Source: Gaeumannomyces sp. JS-464
Lineage: Eukaryota; Ascomycota; Sordariomycetes; Magnaporthales; Magnaporthaceae
Direction of reading: 5' to 3'
Length of the DNA stretch: 64,000 bases
Assembly (NCBI GenBank): GCA_002197995.1
Contig: NGZR01000006.1
Location: 496,001 to 560,000, forward strand
The position numbers and the translations under genes are program-made. How positions within the stretch are numbered: the first letter of the stretch is position 1; every line of letters begins with the position of its first letter. Below the pieces are notes generated by a model, which made no database searches, was not told the origin of the DNA, and saw nothing but the letters and a program-made list of their open reading frames with translations. Below are positions 33,970-46,500 of the stretch, piece by piece.

Positions 33970-34460
33970 ATGCTCGCAAACTTCGCTGGTTTAGTTTTCA
34001 TAACAGCGGTTACAGCTTTAAACACGGGAAAAAAGGCAAATTATATTTTAAAGCTCCTTGAACTCGGTCGCGGTATTATTGCCGGTTTGTTAATAAATAT
34101 ACGTGGAAATATTTCAAATTTTAAGCAAAAGCACCCTATTTTAACAAACGAATTTATTTCCTTTTTAAACGAGCTGGATTTGCTAACGGATAGTTTAACT
34201 TTTCCGAGTTTTAACAATAATACATTTTCCTAAAAATCGTAAGCGAAACGACGTCGTAAAGCCGACTAGAATTTTAACGAGCTTATTACGAAAATTCGTG
34301 CTCAGCTTGGATTTTATAACTTTTTTTCCCGCCGATTGCAAATAAGTTAATAGCCGCAGCAAATCCAAACTTTATTATTAATGTAAGCCTTTACCGCTAC
34401 GACGCGTTCCTTATCCAGCACGACTGGATTAAAATGCTGGAATTACTTCATTTTACAAAT
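33970..34460 (+). pseudogene. Relic of an unknown gene
   Basis: An 87-codon open frame (33970-34233) encodes 'FAGLVFITAVTALNTGKKAN' and 'ELGRGIIAGLLINIRGN'. About 100 bp later, in another frame, 'NVSLYRYDAFLIQHDWIKML' appears. The sequence reads like protein rather than noise but I recognise no family. Could be host or transposon derived. Confidence 0.3.
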
Positions 34461-34684
34461 GAAAATGTTTAAAAATAGGCTTAAAATTTGCGATTATACT
34501 TTTTCGATTTTTTACCACTGCTAAAGTGGGTTTAAAATGTTTCGGCTGTTTAATTTTAAAAACTTTAAGATTTGAAAACGCCGTTTCCGATGATAATTAG
34601 CTTCGGGTATAGTGGATTTCGACCGGAACACTTAGCTAGCTACCATTTTATGCAGCGGGATACCATACGAGAGGGTTATTTAAA
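34461..34684. other. RIP-mutated spacer
   Basis: Nothing identified. Confidence 0.3.
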
Positions 34685-34702
34685 GGAGGAGGAGGAGGAG
34701 GA
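34685..34702. repeat. GGA triplet microsatellite at LINE 3' end
   Basis: Six GGA units, directly before TATATTTAACGTCGG, the 3' end sequence of the LINE copy. Possibly the LINE's simple-sequence tail. Confidence 0.7.
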
Positions 34703-35340
34703 GTATATTTAACGTCGGTAAATCGGGATTTACCAGTCCTTGCCTCCCAAAAGGCATACAACGTGCTAACGCTACTTAAACTATTATACCAGGCTATAAT
34801 GCTGTTATATGGCGGCTAATAAATGAAACCTGAAAGTATACAAAGGTCGGGCCGTATTCCGGCACTCCTTGTTAGTAAGCGGGCGATCGGCTGTAGGGTG
34901 TAAATACGCCGGGGCGTTGTAAGCGCAGCGGGTGGTAGTAATGCGTTCGGCCGGCAAGTGTGCCGGGGAAAAGGGGTATAGCCAGGTTAGGGCGGGGGGG
35001 GGGGGGGGGGGGGGTCCTCGGGACCACGCCTAGGCCCGGCTAGGGTTGCGGGGGACTAACGAGCCTATTATTAGTCCGGGTAGTACAAAGGAAAAGGTGT
35101 AAATGCTACAGGAAAAGGAGATAAGTGTAAAAGATAAAGGAAATAGGTAGTATTCGGGCTTGTACGCCCTGGTATTATCGTCCGGCGATAGTGTAGTAGT
35201 TGGTAGCCTCGACGAAGGAGGCAAAAAGGAGGGGCTTTTATAGCAGCCGCTTTTAGTACCCGGGCTTGTTAAAGGCCGGGGCGGGGTCCGGTATAAGCCA
35301 TTTGTTTTCTTTTGCCTTGGCCAGCCTGCAAAACCAGTGT
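34703..35340 (-). mobile_element. LINE 3' end, copy 2 (truncated)
   Basis: Minus-strand 3' terminal fragment of the same LINE family as at 35745-64000. 34703-34856 matches 35752-35907 and 34857-35310 matches 51412-51830, so here the two halves are still contiguous (GTATTCCGGCACTCC). It therefore shows the empty site for the LTR element at 35908. The ORF2 C-terminal tail ('FQHWFCRLAKAKENKW') is partly readable on the minus strand near 35,280-35,350. A 21-G run interrupts the UTR at 34994. Confidence 0.75.
34994..35014. repeat. Poly-G tract, 21 bases
   Basis: Uninterrupted G run in the LINE 3' UTR copy. Exact length unreliable. Confidence 0.85.
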
Positions 35341-35744
35341 TGGAAGGGCAGCCAAAGGTTGCACGAGTTTATTCGGGAAGAGACGGATAGTCGGGGATTT
35401 GGCGGATCACCGACTCGAATACTCCACACCGGGAAACAAGGTCTTCCCGTCGCAAAGGCTCCGCGACGGAGATTGCCGGCCATAACGGACTTATGCACTA
35501 AGGCCGAGCGAGTCATGGGGCAAATCCTTCAACCGAGGATCTGTTCCGCACGATCTCGACCACGGACCCGGCATAAATATATATACCCGGCGAGGCTCGC
35601 ACGAAAAGCCTCCTGTAAAGATATAGGGTTTCAATTGGGCCGTGCTTGCGCTAATTACAGTAACTAACAGGGTTACGTTTAGTTAATACAGGCCCTGTCA
35701 AGCACTACAAGTAGTGCTGGCAAGGCCCCAAATAAGTGAGTAAG
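35341..35744. other. Low-RIP island between LINE copies
   Basis: About 400 bp with near-normal base composition, few TpA stops and intact CpA. Includes TATAAATATATA-like sequence near 35,573 and a short palindrome GCACTACAAGTAGTGC near 35,702. No coding gene supported on either strand. Confidence 0.45.
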
Positions 35745-35907
35745 TGAGTTTATTTAACGTCGGTAAATCGGGATCTACCAGTCCCTGCCTCCCAAGGGGC
35801 ATACGACGTGCTAGCGCTACCTAAGCTTATTTACATCAGGCTAAAGTGCTGCTATCGAGGCGGCTAACAAATTAAACCCGAAGGCACACGGAGGTCGGGC
35901 CGCATTC

Positions 35908-36113
35908 CTATCGCGAACAGTAGTGGGGACTGGTTGGATTGCGATATATGGTAAGGTTGGATGGTGTACAGGAGAGAGTTAAAAGCCGGAGGCCGGGCGG
36001 GCAGGCCTGCAAGGAAAGCTCTGCAGGAGCCCCACCTCCCTTATCGTGCCGATAAGGGTGGGGGTCACCCTGCCCCGCCAATGGGCCCCTTCCACTTCCT
36101 GCCGGCCATAACA
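35908..36113 (-). repeat. 3' LTR of element 2
   Basis: 206 bp, noticeably less RIP-mutated than its partner: it retains CAGGAGAGAG, GCAGGCCTGCAAGG and GGGGACTGG where the partner has transitions. Carries a CCTTATCG-TGC-CGATAAGG hairpin. Confidence 0.88.
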
Positions 36114-36363
36114 AGTGCCGGCGCATAAAAAGAAACTCCCTGTTTTCAGGGAGATAACTATTGTACATAAAAAGGGTAAATACAATTAATAAGGTTTTTA
36201 ATCCTTGCCTGCCTTGCGCGCGGAGCGTTTCGAAGGCTTTGCCTAAGCTTAGGCTTTGGCCTTATTGCTTTCGAGGGTTCGGGCGTCGGCCTGGCGATCC
36301 TCGTACTTTTTAACGGCCTTAGCCGCGTTGCTGAGCTTTTCCAAAAGCTTCCAAATGTCTCCC

Positions 36364-37011
36364 TTAAGGCCGTAACCCTTTTAGCGCACCAAAGTATTTA
36401 GTGCGGATAACTCCAAACTTTAGCTTAATGTCCTCGTAATCGAAAACTTTATCCATTTCGAAAATGTCGCCCTTTTCGAGGTGAGCGTTAAGGTTAATCT
36501 CCTTATCGTTATCGTACTCGATAAGGCCCGAAAGCGGAGGTACGCGCTGGAAAAGATCGTCGTTGCAATCGTAGCGAGTAAAGTGCTGGATGCTAATAAC
36601 CGGGTGTATTTTGGTAAAAGTGCCAAAAAAATCGAGCTCGTAAGTTAAAAGGGAAACCTTGCGGACAATGGTATAAGGGCCTTGCCGCTTAAGCTTTTTT
36701 TTATTAACGAGGTGCTTGCCTTTGGTTTTATACGCTTTGCTTATGTTAAGCCAAACTTGGTCGCCGACGTTAAACTTCTCGTAGCGGTGCTTAAAGTCGT
36801 AAATGCGTTTTTGCTTGGCGGTAGCGACGTTTATCGCAAACAAAGCGTTTTTACGAAGGTGCTTACGTATAAAGCGGAGTTTTGCAACTTTTTGGGGAAT
36901 TCGTGCGGAAATTGTAAGTTTTAAAAGTCCTGGTATTTTAAACCCAAACAAATACTCGTAAAGGTTGTAATCGAGCGCCGTTATAATAGCATTGTTTAAA
37001 TTCCATTGCAA
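36364..37011 (-). pseudogene. Integrase C-terminal domain of element 2
   Basis: The longest open stretch in the AT-rich block, 215 codons, encoding the C-terminal half of a Ty3/gypsy integrase: 'YEKFNVGDQVWLNISKAYKT' is the conserved GDxVWL strand, and 'RQGPYTIVRKVS' followed by a chromodomain-like or GPY/F segment ('VSIQHFTRY') completes it. GPY/F modules contact DNA during integration. The rest of the polyprotein upstream (towards higher coordinates) is broken by stops. Confidence 0.75.
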
Positions 37012-37590
37012 AAAGGGGATAACGTTAACTTAAAAGTCGTTTATCGTGGTTAAGTAATAACGGATAGCCAGTTCGACTATCCGGCTTTTGCGTTCGAATT
37101 GCCCGTTAGCTTGCGAATGGTAAGCGGCCGTTATTTAAAAGCGAGTTTTAAAAGTGCGCTATAAACTATTCCAAAAAGCGGAGGTAAATTTGGGGTTCCT
37201 ATTGGAAATGATTGCTTTAAAGCAAAACCAATCGGCTAGGAATAGCTAACGGCCGAGTTATTTACCTTATATTTGCGTTGTGTATTCGTCGTAGCTAGGG
37301 ATAATTATCGTGCGTTTAAACGTTTTGCAAATAACTATTAATAGCGCATTATAAAAGTTAAAGTTTTATTAAATCCAAAGCGTGCTTTTTAAAAAACTAA
37401 AAAAAAGTGTTATTATAAAGTTTATAATAATTATGCTTATAGGCTTAAAAAGGGTTTAAATAGGCTAAAAAATCCCAATGAAAAGCCGATTATTTTGTCG
37501 GTTTATACCGCACTTATAGCATTTGCTAATATACTGCTCGACTTAGCGTTTTTTGGTTTAAAAATACACGTTTTTAAAAGCGTTAAGCAT

Positions 37591-37911
37591 TTAAAATCGG
37601 CCGAAATGGTGCTTATTATCGTGCACTTTTCGCAAGTAGTTAGCGATTAAAGGCTTTGGGATTATAAAACGCTTGTAACCGTCGTTATCCCGTAAATAAA
37701 AAAGGTAGTCGGCTATTCGGAAAAAATGCCCGACTTTGGAAGCATTAATAACGCTTTCGTTGCTTTTAATCGTGCATTTCGACTTTTGGGGAATAGCAAG
37801 GTTAAGCATAATTTTGCGGTATATTAAATCTTCGATATAGCTTTTTGCGAACCGCTGGCGAATTATTTCAGCTATTCGAGCTTTAGCGATTATTAAAACG
37901 TGGTTATACAT
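37591..37911 (-). pseudogene. Integrase zinc-binding region of element 2
   Basis: An open frame of 106 codons with 'FRIADYLFYLRDNDGYKRFI' and 'LRKVHDNKHHFGRF'; the latter is the start of the H-H-C-C zinc motif that opens retroviral-type integrases. Position relative to the integrase C-terminus and RT fits gag-pol order on the minus strand. Confidence 0.6.
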
Positions 37912-40909
37912 CGAATCGAAAGTTAAAGCGTTTGTTTTTTGGCGGTCCTCGTCGTCGATAGCCGTAGGTAAACGAAATAAGGCATTTGGAACGAGGTTTA
38001 TTTTGCCGGGTATGTGTAATACTTCGAGGTTATATTCGGAAAGGTAAATTAACGCGTTAATTAGCCGTCGGTTAATACGCTTGGTAAAAACGTTAGCAAA
38101 ATGGTTCGATTAACAATGCCCGCAATTAACTCGTGGTTTATAAAAACGAAAATCCTTTTGTTATTTAAGTGTAATATAATATAAAAGTTTTGCAAGCTTA
38201 AACGAAACATGCGACTTTAAGCTTTAAAAGGCCGTAATTAAGCTTTTTTTTATAAAAGCATTAAAAAATAAACATAATTAGCTTAATGGCATATGCCGAA
38301 ATGGTTTTAAATTTGCGGTTTTAAATATAACCGTTTTTAAAATGAAAAGCTATAATTTTAAAGCTACGTTTAAAACTGCCGTCGATTTGCAAAATGATTT
38401 GCTTTTTTAAATTAGCGTGGTAAAGCTTAATTTTAATGCAAAGCATCGCTTTAACCGCTTTAAAAAATTAAACTTCGGCTTTAGTGCTTTTAAAATGCGC
38501 CGAACGATAATAGGCCGCTCGTTTACCGTGGTTATTAGGGACGACTCGTCTTTTTTTGCGGCTTTTTGCTAGCAAAGCTGTTTTTTCGGAGTTAAAAAAG
38601 TTCGATAAAGCGTTCGTAATAAGGGATTATGCAACGGAGCTATCCGAAAACTCCGATAAAAGTTTCGAAATCCTGCAAGTTAATAGGCAATTCCCAGTTT
38701 CGAAAGCTTTAAATGCGGTTTTTAGTGTTGGTTTTTCCGAAAAAATCGACGTAAAATCCTAAAAGCTCGACGCTAAAGTAACCCATAAAAAATTTGCCGG
38801 GGGATAAAGTAATGTTTTTATTTTAAAACAAATTAAAAATGGTTTTTAAATGCCGAACGTGGTTTTTAAAAATGTCGCTAAAAACGATAATATCGTTAAT
38901 AAAAGCTTTGCAATATTTGTTATAAAGCGCAAAAAACCGTTTATAATTTTTTGCATATAAGCCGGTAAATTGCGAAAGCCTATTATCGCTACGTTTATAC
39001 GTTCCAATTTTCGGTGGCTAATAATTACCAATTTGTTTTTATTTTTAAAATAAATTAGGAATTAAAAAAAAAACGAGGTGGCGTTTATAACGGTAATGTA
39101 AAGCTTGCTTTAAATTAAATCGAGCACGTTTTATTGCAAAAGCAAAAGGTAAGCGTTAAGAATAATAGCTTTGTTAAAAGGTTTTAAGTTAACGATAACC
39201 CTCGCTTTGTTTTTGCCGTATACGCGTTTTTAAACGACAAAACACGGGAAGGTAAATTGGGCTGCTTTTTTATGTAATTTATGCGGCTTTATTCGTAAAA
39301 CTTATCGTAAATTTCGTTAATAACGTCCTTTTCCTTTTTTAATACGAGGTATATGCGGCAGCGAAAACCTAAGTACTTTTTGTATCCGTTAACGAAAAGG
39401 ATGCGTATTATTTCGTTTTCGGGGATTTCGATTTGCTGCTATTATCCTTTTAAATTTAAAACTTTTTATAAATCTTTTTTATTTTTAAATTTATTTCGGC
39501 GTTTTGCCGTTATAAATGTAAATCCGGTTAATTAAAATAATATAAAAGGTTTTTATTTAAAGGTTTAATGCCGAAAGTTAACTTTTTTTCAAGGATTTTA
39601 AATAGTAGCTCGGGGTTATTAAGCATTGTTTTTTGCTTTTTAAATAGCGCGTCGTTTTTGGTTAATAGCGTTCCGTTAATAGCAATATCGTGCGCAGCTT
39701 AATCGCTTTTTAGTAATGCTTGCTAAACCTCGTCGTTAAAAAAAACTTTAAATTTAGCGACGTTTCGGCACTGCCCGGGCCCGTTAAAAAAATAAAATTT
39801 TGGTTTTCTTTTATTAATAAAGCCTTTTCGGCTTTTATCGTTAGGTTTTAAACGCAAATAGCTTTGCTAAAAAGCCGTTTGGCTTGCTCGTAATCGATTT
39901 TATCCCGGATTTAATTTAAGCTTTTTTAAATTGTCGCGAGTTTAGTTTTGCGAAATACGATAACTGTTTTGCTTATAATGTTATATATAAAACAAATTTA
40001 AAAAGTTTTATAGTCGATAATAAAGTTAATTGCTAAAAGGTGGATGCCGGTTATTAAAAAGGGGCGACTTTTAAAAAAAAGCTGCGTATTTAATAAAAAT
40101 CGCTGCAATTTTTCCAAAAGCCAAAGTAAAGGCTTTTTTACTAACGACCTTTTTTAAAACGGGCTTACTTTTACGGATAACGGTAAAAGGGATGGCAAAG
40201 CCGTTGTTAAAAAAGTGCATTAAGTTAATGCCGAAATCGATTTAAGCACGGCAAGGTTTAAATTAAGGAATGTTTAGCAAATAGCTTGCATTTAACTTGT
40301 TAACGATTTACGTTTTAACTGTTTTGGTTGTAATACCGGAAAGCCGTTATTTTTAACGCTTTTGGCAAAAAGGAAAAAGTAACGTAGTTTTTAGCTTTTA
40401 TAAGTCGCTCGAAATCCCAGCCTTTAATGCTAAGTCGGACTTTTTTATTTATTTTAATAACCACGGCGTTAAAAAAAAAATTTTAAGCTAAGCTTTATCA
40501 ATAAAATTACGTTCCGAGTTTATATTAATACAAATGGGTATATTTAATTCGTTAAAAGTTTCGCGGATTATAATTTTTTAATAAGTATAGCTTTTTAAAT
40601 GCGATAAAACAGCCTTTTTAAATTCGCTTTTTTTAACCACGTTTTTTATAGTAAAATTAACGGAGTTAGGTTTTTAAAAAGGTTTAGCTTCGCAGTTTTT
40701 TAAATGTTTAAATAGCTTATTACAAAACCGAAAGTTTTCGCTATAACGTTTGCAATTAGTAGTTAGCGTATTTTCGAAAACGTTATAAATAAAATCAAAA
40801 TTATTTGTGCTAAAAGAAAAAAATTGCTTTTTTTCGTTAAATAAATCGTCGTTTAAGTTAAACTTAATTAGGTTAACTTTATTATCCTTTTTTTTATTGT
40901 AAAACTTTT

Positions 40910-41105
40910 TAAAGTTTTTTTTGTTTTTATAATCGCGGTTTTTATCGCGGTTTTTATTACGATTTTTATTACGGCTTTTATGCTCGCGGTTTTTATTACG
41001 AGCCTCGTATTTAAGCGGTTTATATTTACCGTTATACTTGCTTTTGGATTTGTTTTTATCGCGATATTTATCGCGCTTAAAATGTTTGTTTTTTTTACGG
41101 GACTT
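40910..41105 (-). repeat. Short tandem repeat in Gag of element 2
   Basis: Plus-strand units of ATCGCGGTTTTT or TTACGATTTTTA recur about eight times; on the minus strand they encode Arg-Asp-Lys-Asn / Arg-Asn-Lys-Asn repeats, a basic stretch suited to RNA binding. Confidence 0.65.
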
Positions 41106-43312
41106 TTTTTATAATTAGCGTTTAAATCGAAATCGAAATCGTTATAGCCCGGTTTAATATGCGCGGTAGCGTTAAACTGTAACGCTAAAAAGCATAAGCT
41201 TAATATTTTCGATTTTAAAAAGGTAATTTCCGATGTATTTATTAAAAAAGGGTTAATATAAATAAACTTTAACGTTATTGCTAAATAAGGATTAAATTTA
41301 AGCTATAACCGCAAACTAGTTTTAACCATTTTCGGTGCAAAAACTTATAATACGAGCGTGTTTAAACTTATTAGTAATATAATTTGTAAAAGCGTTAAAA
41401 TTAGCTGCGACGTTTTTAATAGTAATAATGCTTTCGGAAAACTTTTTGGTAGTTTTTATGCGGTTAAAAGGGAAGCGTTGTTTAATAGCGGTAATTATAC
41501 CGAAAAGATTTTAACCGTAAAAATCCAGTTAAACGTAAAAGGGAATTTAACTATTCCATTAAATAAAAGCTTTGCTTTTTAATAACGTAAAAAATATGTT
41601 TTTAAATTAATTTTTATTGGATATAGCATGTACAAGGTTTATTAAAAAGCTTATTAATCGTATTTCGAAAGAAAAGCTATCCGTAAAAATAATGTTTTTT
41701 CCGTTGGTAATAATGCTAAAATCCTTAAAGTTTTTATAGTCGGTTTTAAAAATGCCGACGTTTTTTCGTTTAAAATAAAAACCGTTTTTAATGCTGGATA
41801 TTGGTTATTCGACGGGCTAAAAGTTGTTAAAACTTCGCTATTAATAAATTGCGAAATCGAAAATGCATAAATTTTAAATTAGTTATTACTAAGCTAATAA
41901 AGGTTGGTTAAAATGATTTATATTGCTTTTTATTATATCGAAAAAGCGGGCGTTAAATTGCCGGTTTAGCTTTTTATTAGTACTTGCGTCCCAAGTTAAA
42001 AAACGCGGCAAGCGCTAAAGTTAAAGTTCGCGTTAATCCAAAGCGAGGTTATTCGTAGGCTATTTCGAAATAGCGGTTCGTCGTTTTTTATGCCGGCGTG
42101 GTAACGCTAGTATTAAAAGGTATAAAAGGAAAGGGCAGTTAAATTTACTGCTATTATTATTGCTAAGCTGGTTAACGCACCGGCTGTTGGAAGTTTTATC
42201 CGAAGGTTTGCTAAAAATTATGGAAAACTAATGCCGGCGCCGCCGTCCGCGTGCTTTAATTAAACTTCCGGATTTGCTCGCTATTTGTTTTGCGATGTCG
42301 GATTTTAAATTGCGTAAATGCGCTTTTAAACGTATTTTGTTTAGTAAGTTTGTAAAAGCGCCGCGCTATTGCTTCGAAATCGTCGGTTAAATTATTATTT
42401 GCGATTTTTAATAAACGGTTTTTACTATTGCCGACCCCACAGTTAAGCTTATTATAATAAACGCTAAAACGTTAAAATGTTATTAAATTAAAAAACGTTT
42501 AAGCATTTGTTTTGCGGCGGCTTTCGTTCGTGTTAAGCTTAAAAAAACGCGTTAGCTAAACTTTCCCGCGTTTAAATGCGCTTTTATTTAAGCTTGCAAA
42601 TTTAATGTATTTTTACAAGCGTTATTAATGCGAAAAGCAAACTGCTTTTAATTGTTAAACAAAATGCCGAAGTTTTTATCGATACCGTTAAAATTGCTTT
42701 GCATTTTCGAGCTAAGCTTACCGATAGTTTGCGTAATGGTAATTTCGAAACGGTTTTATATCCCCGTTATTTATTAGGATAAATCGTTATATATACGGTT
42801 TTGGCGACGTTTTAACCATTTGGCCAAAGTTTTACTTTTGCCGAAATGGTGTGGCCGCGGGTCGTCGTTTTCGTTAAATTTAACGGTATAACTTTCTTTT
42901 TGTTAACGTCGGTTTTAAAAAGCGATAACGCTATTATCGAAAGCTTCGTCCTTAATATCCGCTTTTCCCTTTTTATCGCTATCGTTTAAAACGTGGGTTT
43001 GAAATTTTTATATAAGGAATAAGCGAACGCGAAAACGCAACGCTTTCGGTAGCGGTAAAAGCGCCGCTTAATCGGGAAAACGCGGTGGTTAGCCCGTATC
43101 CGGGTTTTGCCTTTCGAAAGCGGGTTAGCCTCGTTCGCTATTACTTCGTGCTTTTTCGCTTATATTTTTACTATTTTAAAAGTTTTAATATTTACTCGCA
43201 AATGGTAAAATAATCCGTCGATAAGCTAAAGCTTACAAATTTTTAAAAAACTTATCGTCGTAAAGCGAAACGCTTAAAATCGTCGGGAATTCGGGTAATC
43301 GAATGAGGTTGC

Positions 43313-43502
43313 TGTAATAGGCTGGGCTAATGGGTGGTGGCCAGTAGGAGTTAAAGTAATATTATTTTGCAAAATGAAAAGAAATAGGAAGGAGGAAAGC
43401 TAACTTTAGTCCCGGAAGTTGTCCCTAGTTATATATGCATAAAAACGGTTTAAAAGTAACCTTTAAGCCTTTTACCCGTGCTTTTAGCACGGAACTATAA
43501 CA
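43313..43502 (-). repeat. 3' LTR of element 3
   Basis: 190 bp; shares TATTATTTTGCAAAATGAAAA and TTATATATGCATAAAAACGG with the partner. Contains a CCGTGC...GCACGG hairpin near its end. Confidence 0.9.
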
Positions 43503-46500
43503 TAGCTTTTTCCTCCGGGTGTAAAAACGTCCCGGATTATTGTTTTTTAATTAGCGGGTGCCTTTTCGGGTGCGCGGTGGCTAACCGTAATTCCCATATT
43601 GCAAACTGTTAGTTCCGGCTTACTTAATTGGCTGTTTTATTAATCGCTGCCGCGTTGGAAAGCTGTCGGTTTTGCCTATCCTAGCTAGCTGCTTAATGGC
43701 AGTTGCCGCGTCGAAAAGTTGTCCGTTTTGCTTTATTTAGCTGGCCGTTTGCTAAATTACCGTCGCTACGACGGGTTATTAGTCCCGCTTCGCTTAGCTG
43801 GCCGCTTGCTAATCGCCGTCGTTTTAAAGGGCTATTGGTTTCGCTTTATTTAGCTGGCTGTTTGCTGGTCGCTGCCGTTTTAGCTAGGTGTTTTTCGTAA
43901 GTTATGGTGCGCTTGCCGTTTTTGTTAAGTTGTTATAGCCCCGGGTTATATTTGGTTTTTTTTTCGCGCTTTTTACGGGTTTCCATTTCGGTTTCGCGTT
44001 TTTTTAAAGAAATTTCCCATTTCGCGCCTTTTTTATTTATTTATTTATACGATACCGCATTCCATTTCCAGCCGTAATATTTTTAAGCTTCGATAACCCC
44101 ACGCCCGTTTTTTTTTTTACCTTACGCCCGTTTTTTAATCGTCGCGATTCCAGCTTTTTTTACCTTTTTAAACCGTTTTTCCTTCGTTTTTACTCGTTTT
44201 CGGCTTTACCTCGTCGTTATTATAGCCATTACTGCTTTTAGCTCCGGTAATAGTGATTTTTCAAGTTGCTAGCCTGGCGGGCTAAACCTTTTTAACACGG
44301 TAAGTTTGCTTCGCTTTCGTTATACTACCGCTATTAACCCGCTTTTGCTTTAGCACCGCCGTAATAAAAAGGACCCTAATCGCCGTCGCGTGGCTAATAC
44401 GAACGAAATTTTTGGAAATTCGAATAACGAGGGGTACGCGGCTTCCTTTTATATCGAATTTAAATGCGATAATTGCTTATCGAAAGTTAAAACCACGGGT
44501 TAAACGGCCTATAATAAGCACCGCTTTAGTTAGGCTTGTAATAAATGCCGTCGCGGTAAAGGTAAAGCTTACGTTACTTTAAACAAAGCTTATACCTCGT
44601 TGTTAAGTTTGCGCCGCGCTCGTCGCGATTTGCTTGCGCTTACTAAAAGCGACGCGCATTATTAATATAAAGGAATTACTTTCGGCAAAGCAAACGCTCC
44701 GTTTTAACCCGAAAGTTTCTTTTCGCTTATTAGCATTAGCAACGCAAGTTAAACCAGGCTAACCAAGCTTAAATTTAATAGCAAGCTTAACAAACTTTAG
44801 CCCCGGGTTAAAACCTCGTTTTACCGATTTCGTTCGGAATTTCCTTTCGTTGCGGACCTAATAACTAGCAGGTTTAAAACTATTTCGTTCGTAATTTCCA
44901 ATTTATCCACGTAAATTACGCTTCCGGCCTTCGCTTTTATAATGCGCGTTTCGGAACTAATTTTAAGCTAACGTGCTAATAAAGCGGCTGCGCGTCGTTA
45001 AAAAGCGCAAATAAATCGATTGCTTATTGCGGTTAACTTGTTCGCTAAATCCATCCGCGATATTAATACACGTTTCGCGCTTTTTAACCGTCGTTTTGTT
45101 TTGCTAGCCGCGGCGCGTTACGCGCTTTTTGCTAACCGTAATAACGTGGTGCCCGCGTTTTAAAACCGTAGTCGTTCGTCGTCCTTTTTAAATAACGTTT
45201 TTTAAATTCGCGATGCTCGTTCGCGTTATAGCTATTTTGTTAACGAGCAGTTGCGTTGCGAGGGTGTTATTACCGTTATTAATTTAATTTACGCCGGCGG
45301 TGCGGGTTCGGGTAACGAAAAAGGCGATTTTTATAATACTCGTCCTTTTCGCCGCTAAAGCGTAAATTTAGTTCCGCGTTGTTGTAATAGCGCTTAGGAT
45401 TTTGCTTTTTGTTTTACCGTAGCGGGCCGGCGTGCTTTTTTTTAGTTAAAGCCGGCGCGCTTTTTTCCTTTTAATTTGCTTAGCGTTTTAAACCCGCGTT
45501 TTATATTTATTAAATATTAATGCAAATTAGCCCGCTTTCGTAAATTTTCCCGGTATTGGCGCGTTACGCTTTTGTTTTTTTGTTTTTTTTATTACGTAAT
45601 ATGGTTTCGTTAACTTTTTAACGGTTTTTTTTGCGCTTTTTACCGCTTTTATTGCTTTTTAAATTTAAGCCGTTGTTTTTTTAAACGTCCTTTTAATTAA
45701 ATTTCGAATTTTTCTAACGCCGCCGTTTTAACGAAAAACTTTAACGGGTACCACCTCATTTTATTATAGCCGGTTTATTTTATTAGCGTTTATTTTTTCC
45801 TTTTGCTTTTAGCGTTTTTAATAGTTAAAATCTTTTTTATTAAAAATTTTTCCTAAAGTTCCCCATTTTCGGGTAATGGTATTAGTATTAAGCCGGGTCG
45901 TATATTTATATTTATTTTGTTTGGAAACGGGTCGTTTGCTGCCCGTTATATTAATTTTATATGAAAATTAGGATAAATGCCTTTCGGCACGTTTAATATA
46001 ACGTTTAATAGGTTAAATACCGCTATTATTTCGAATTTATCCGCCATTTAATTTAGTTTTTTGCTAAATTTATTTGTTTTTATATTACGAAATAAAAGTT
46101 AAACTTTATCGCTTATTTTAAACTTTTCCGTTAAGCGTTAGGATTTATTCGCGTCGGTTTTTTATTGTTATTAGGTAAACGCTATTACGGTTGTGGCTAT
46201 TTTTAACCCTTTTTTTAAATGTGTTAAAAATGCGGCTGCCCGTCCTTTTTCGTTTATTATCGATATTGTCGTTATATATAAGCTTTTTAGCAAAAGGTTA
46301 ATATTAAACCCAAATAATAAACGGTTTAAGCTAAACCTTATTATAGTAAAATTTCGGTTATTTAACGCTAATTGGCACGCGTTTAGGTAAAAAGCTTAAT
46401 TTTTTTAAAAAAAAATAATAAAATAGCGTAAATAATGTTGCACTTTTTAATTTGCTCGCTTTGTACCCCCGTTTATTTATAAATAAAAAGCTGTTAATAA

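Noticed and set aside
35266..35667. 133-codon plus-strand ORF in the low-RIP island
   Set aside because: No family features; partly overlaps the minus-strand LINE tail.
35908..36113. Independent dispersed GC-rich repeat
   Set aside because: Its pairing with 51202-51406, the ATTCC duplication and the empty site show that it is an LTR.
43703..43900. Plus-strand ORF with repeated FSWP/LSWP words
   Set aside because: Derived from a short internal repeat of element 3 in antisense to its coding strand.
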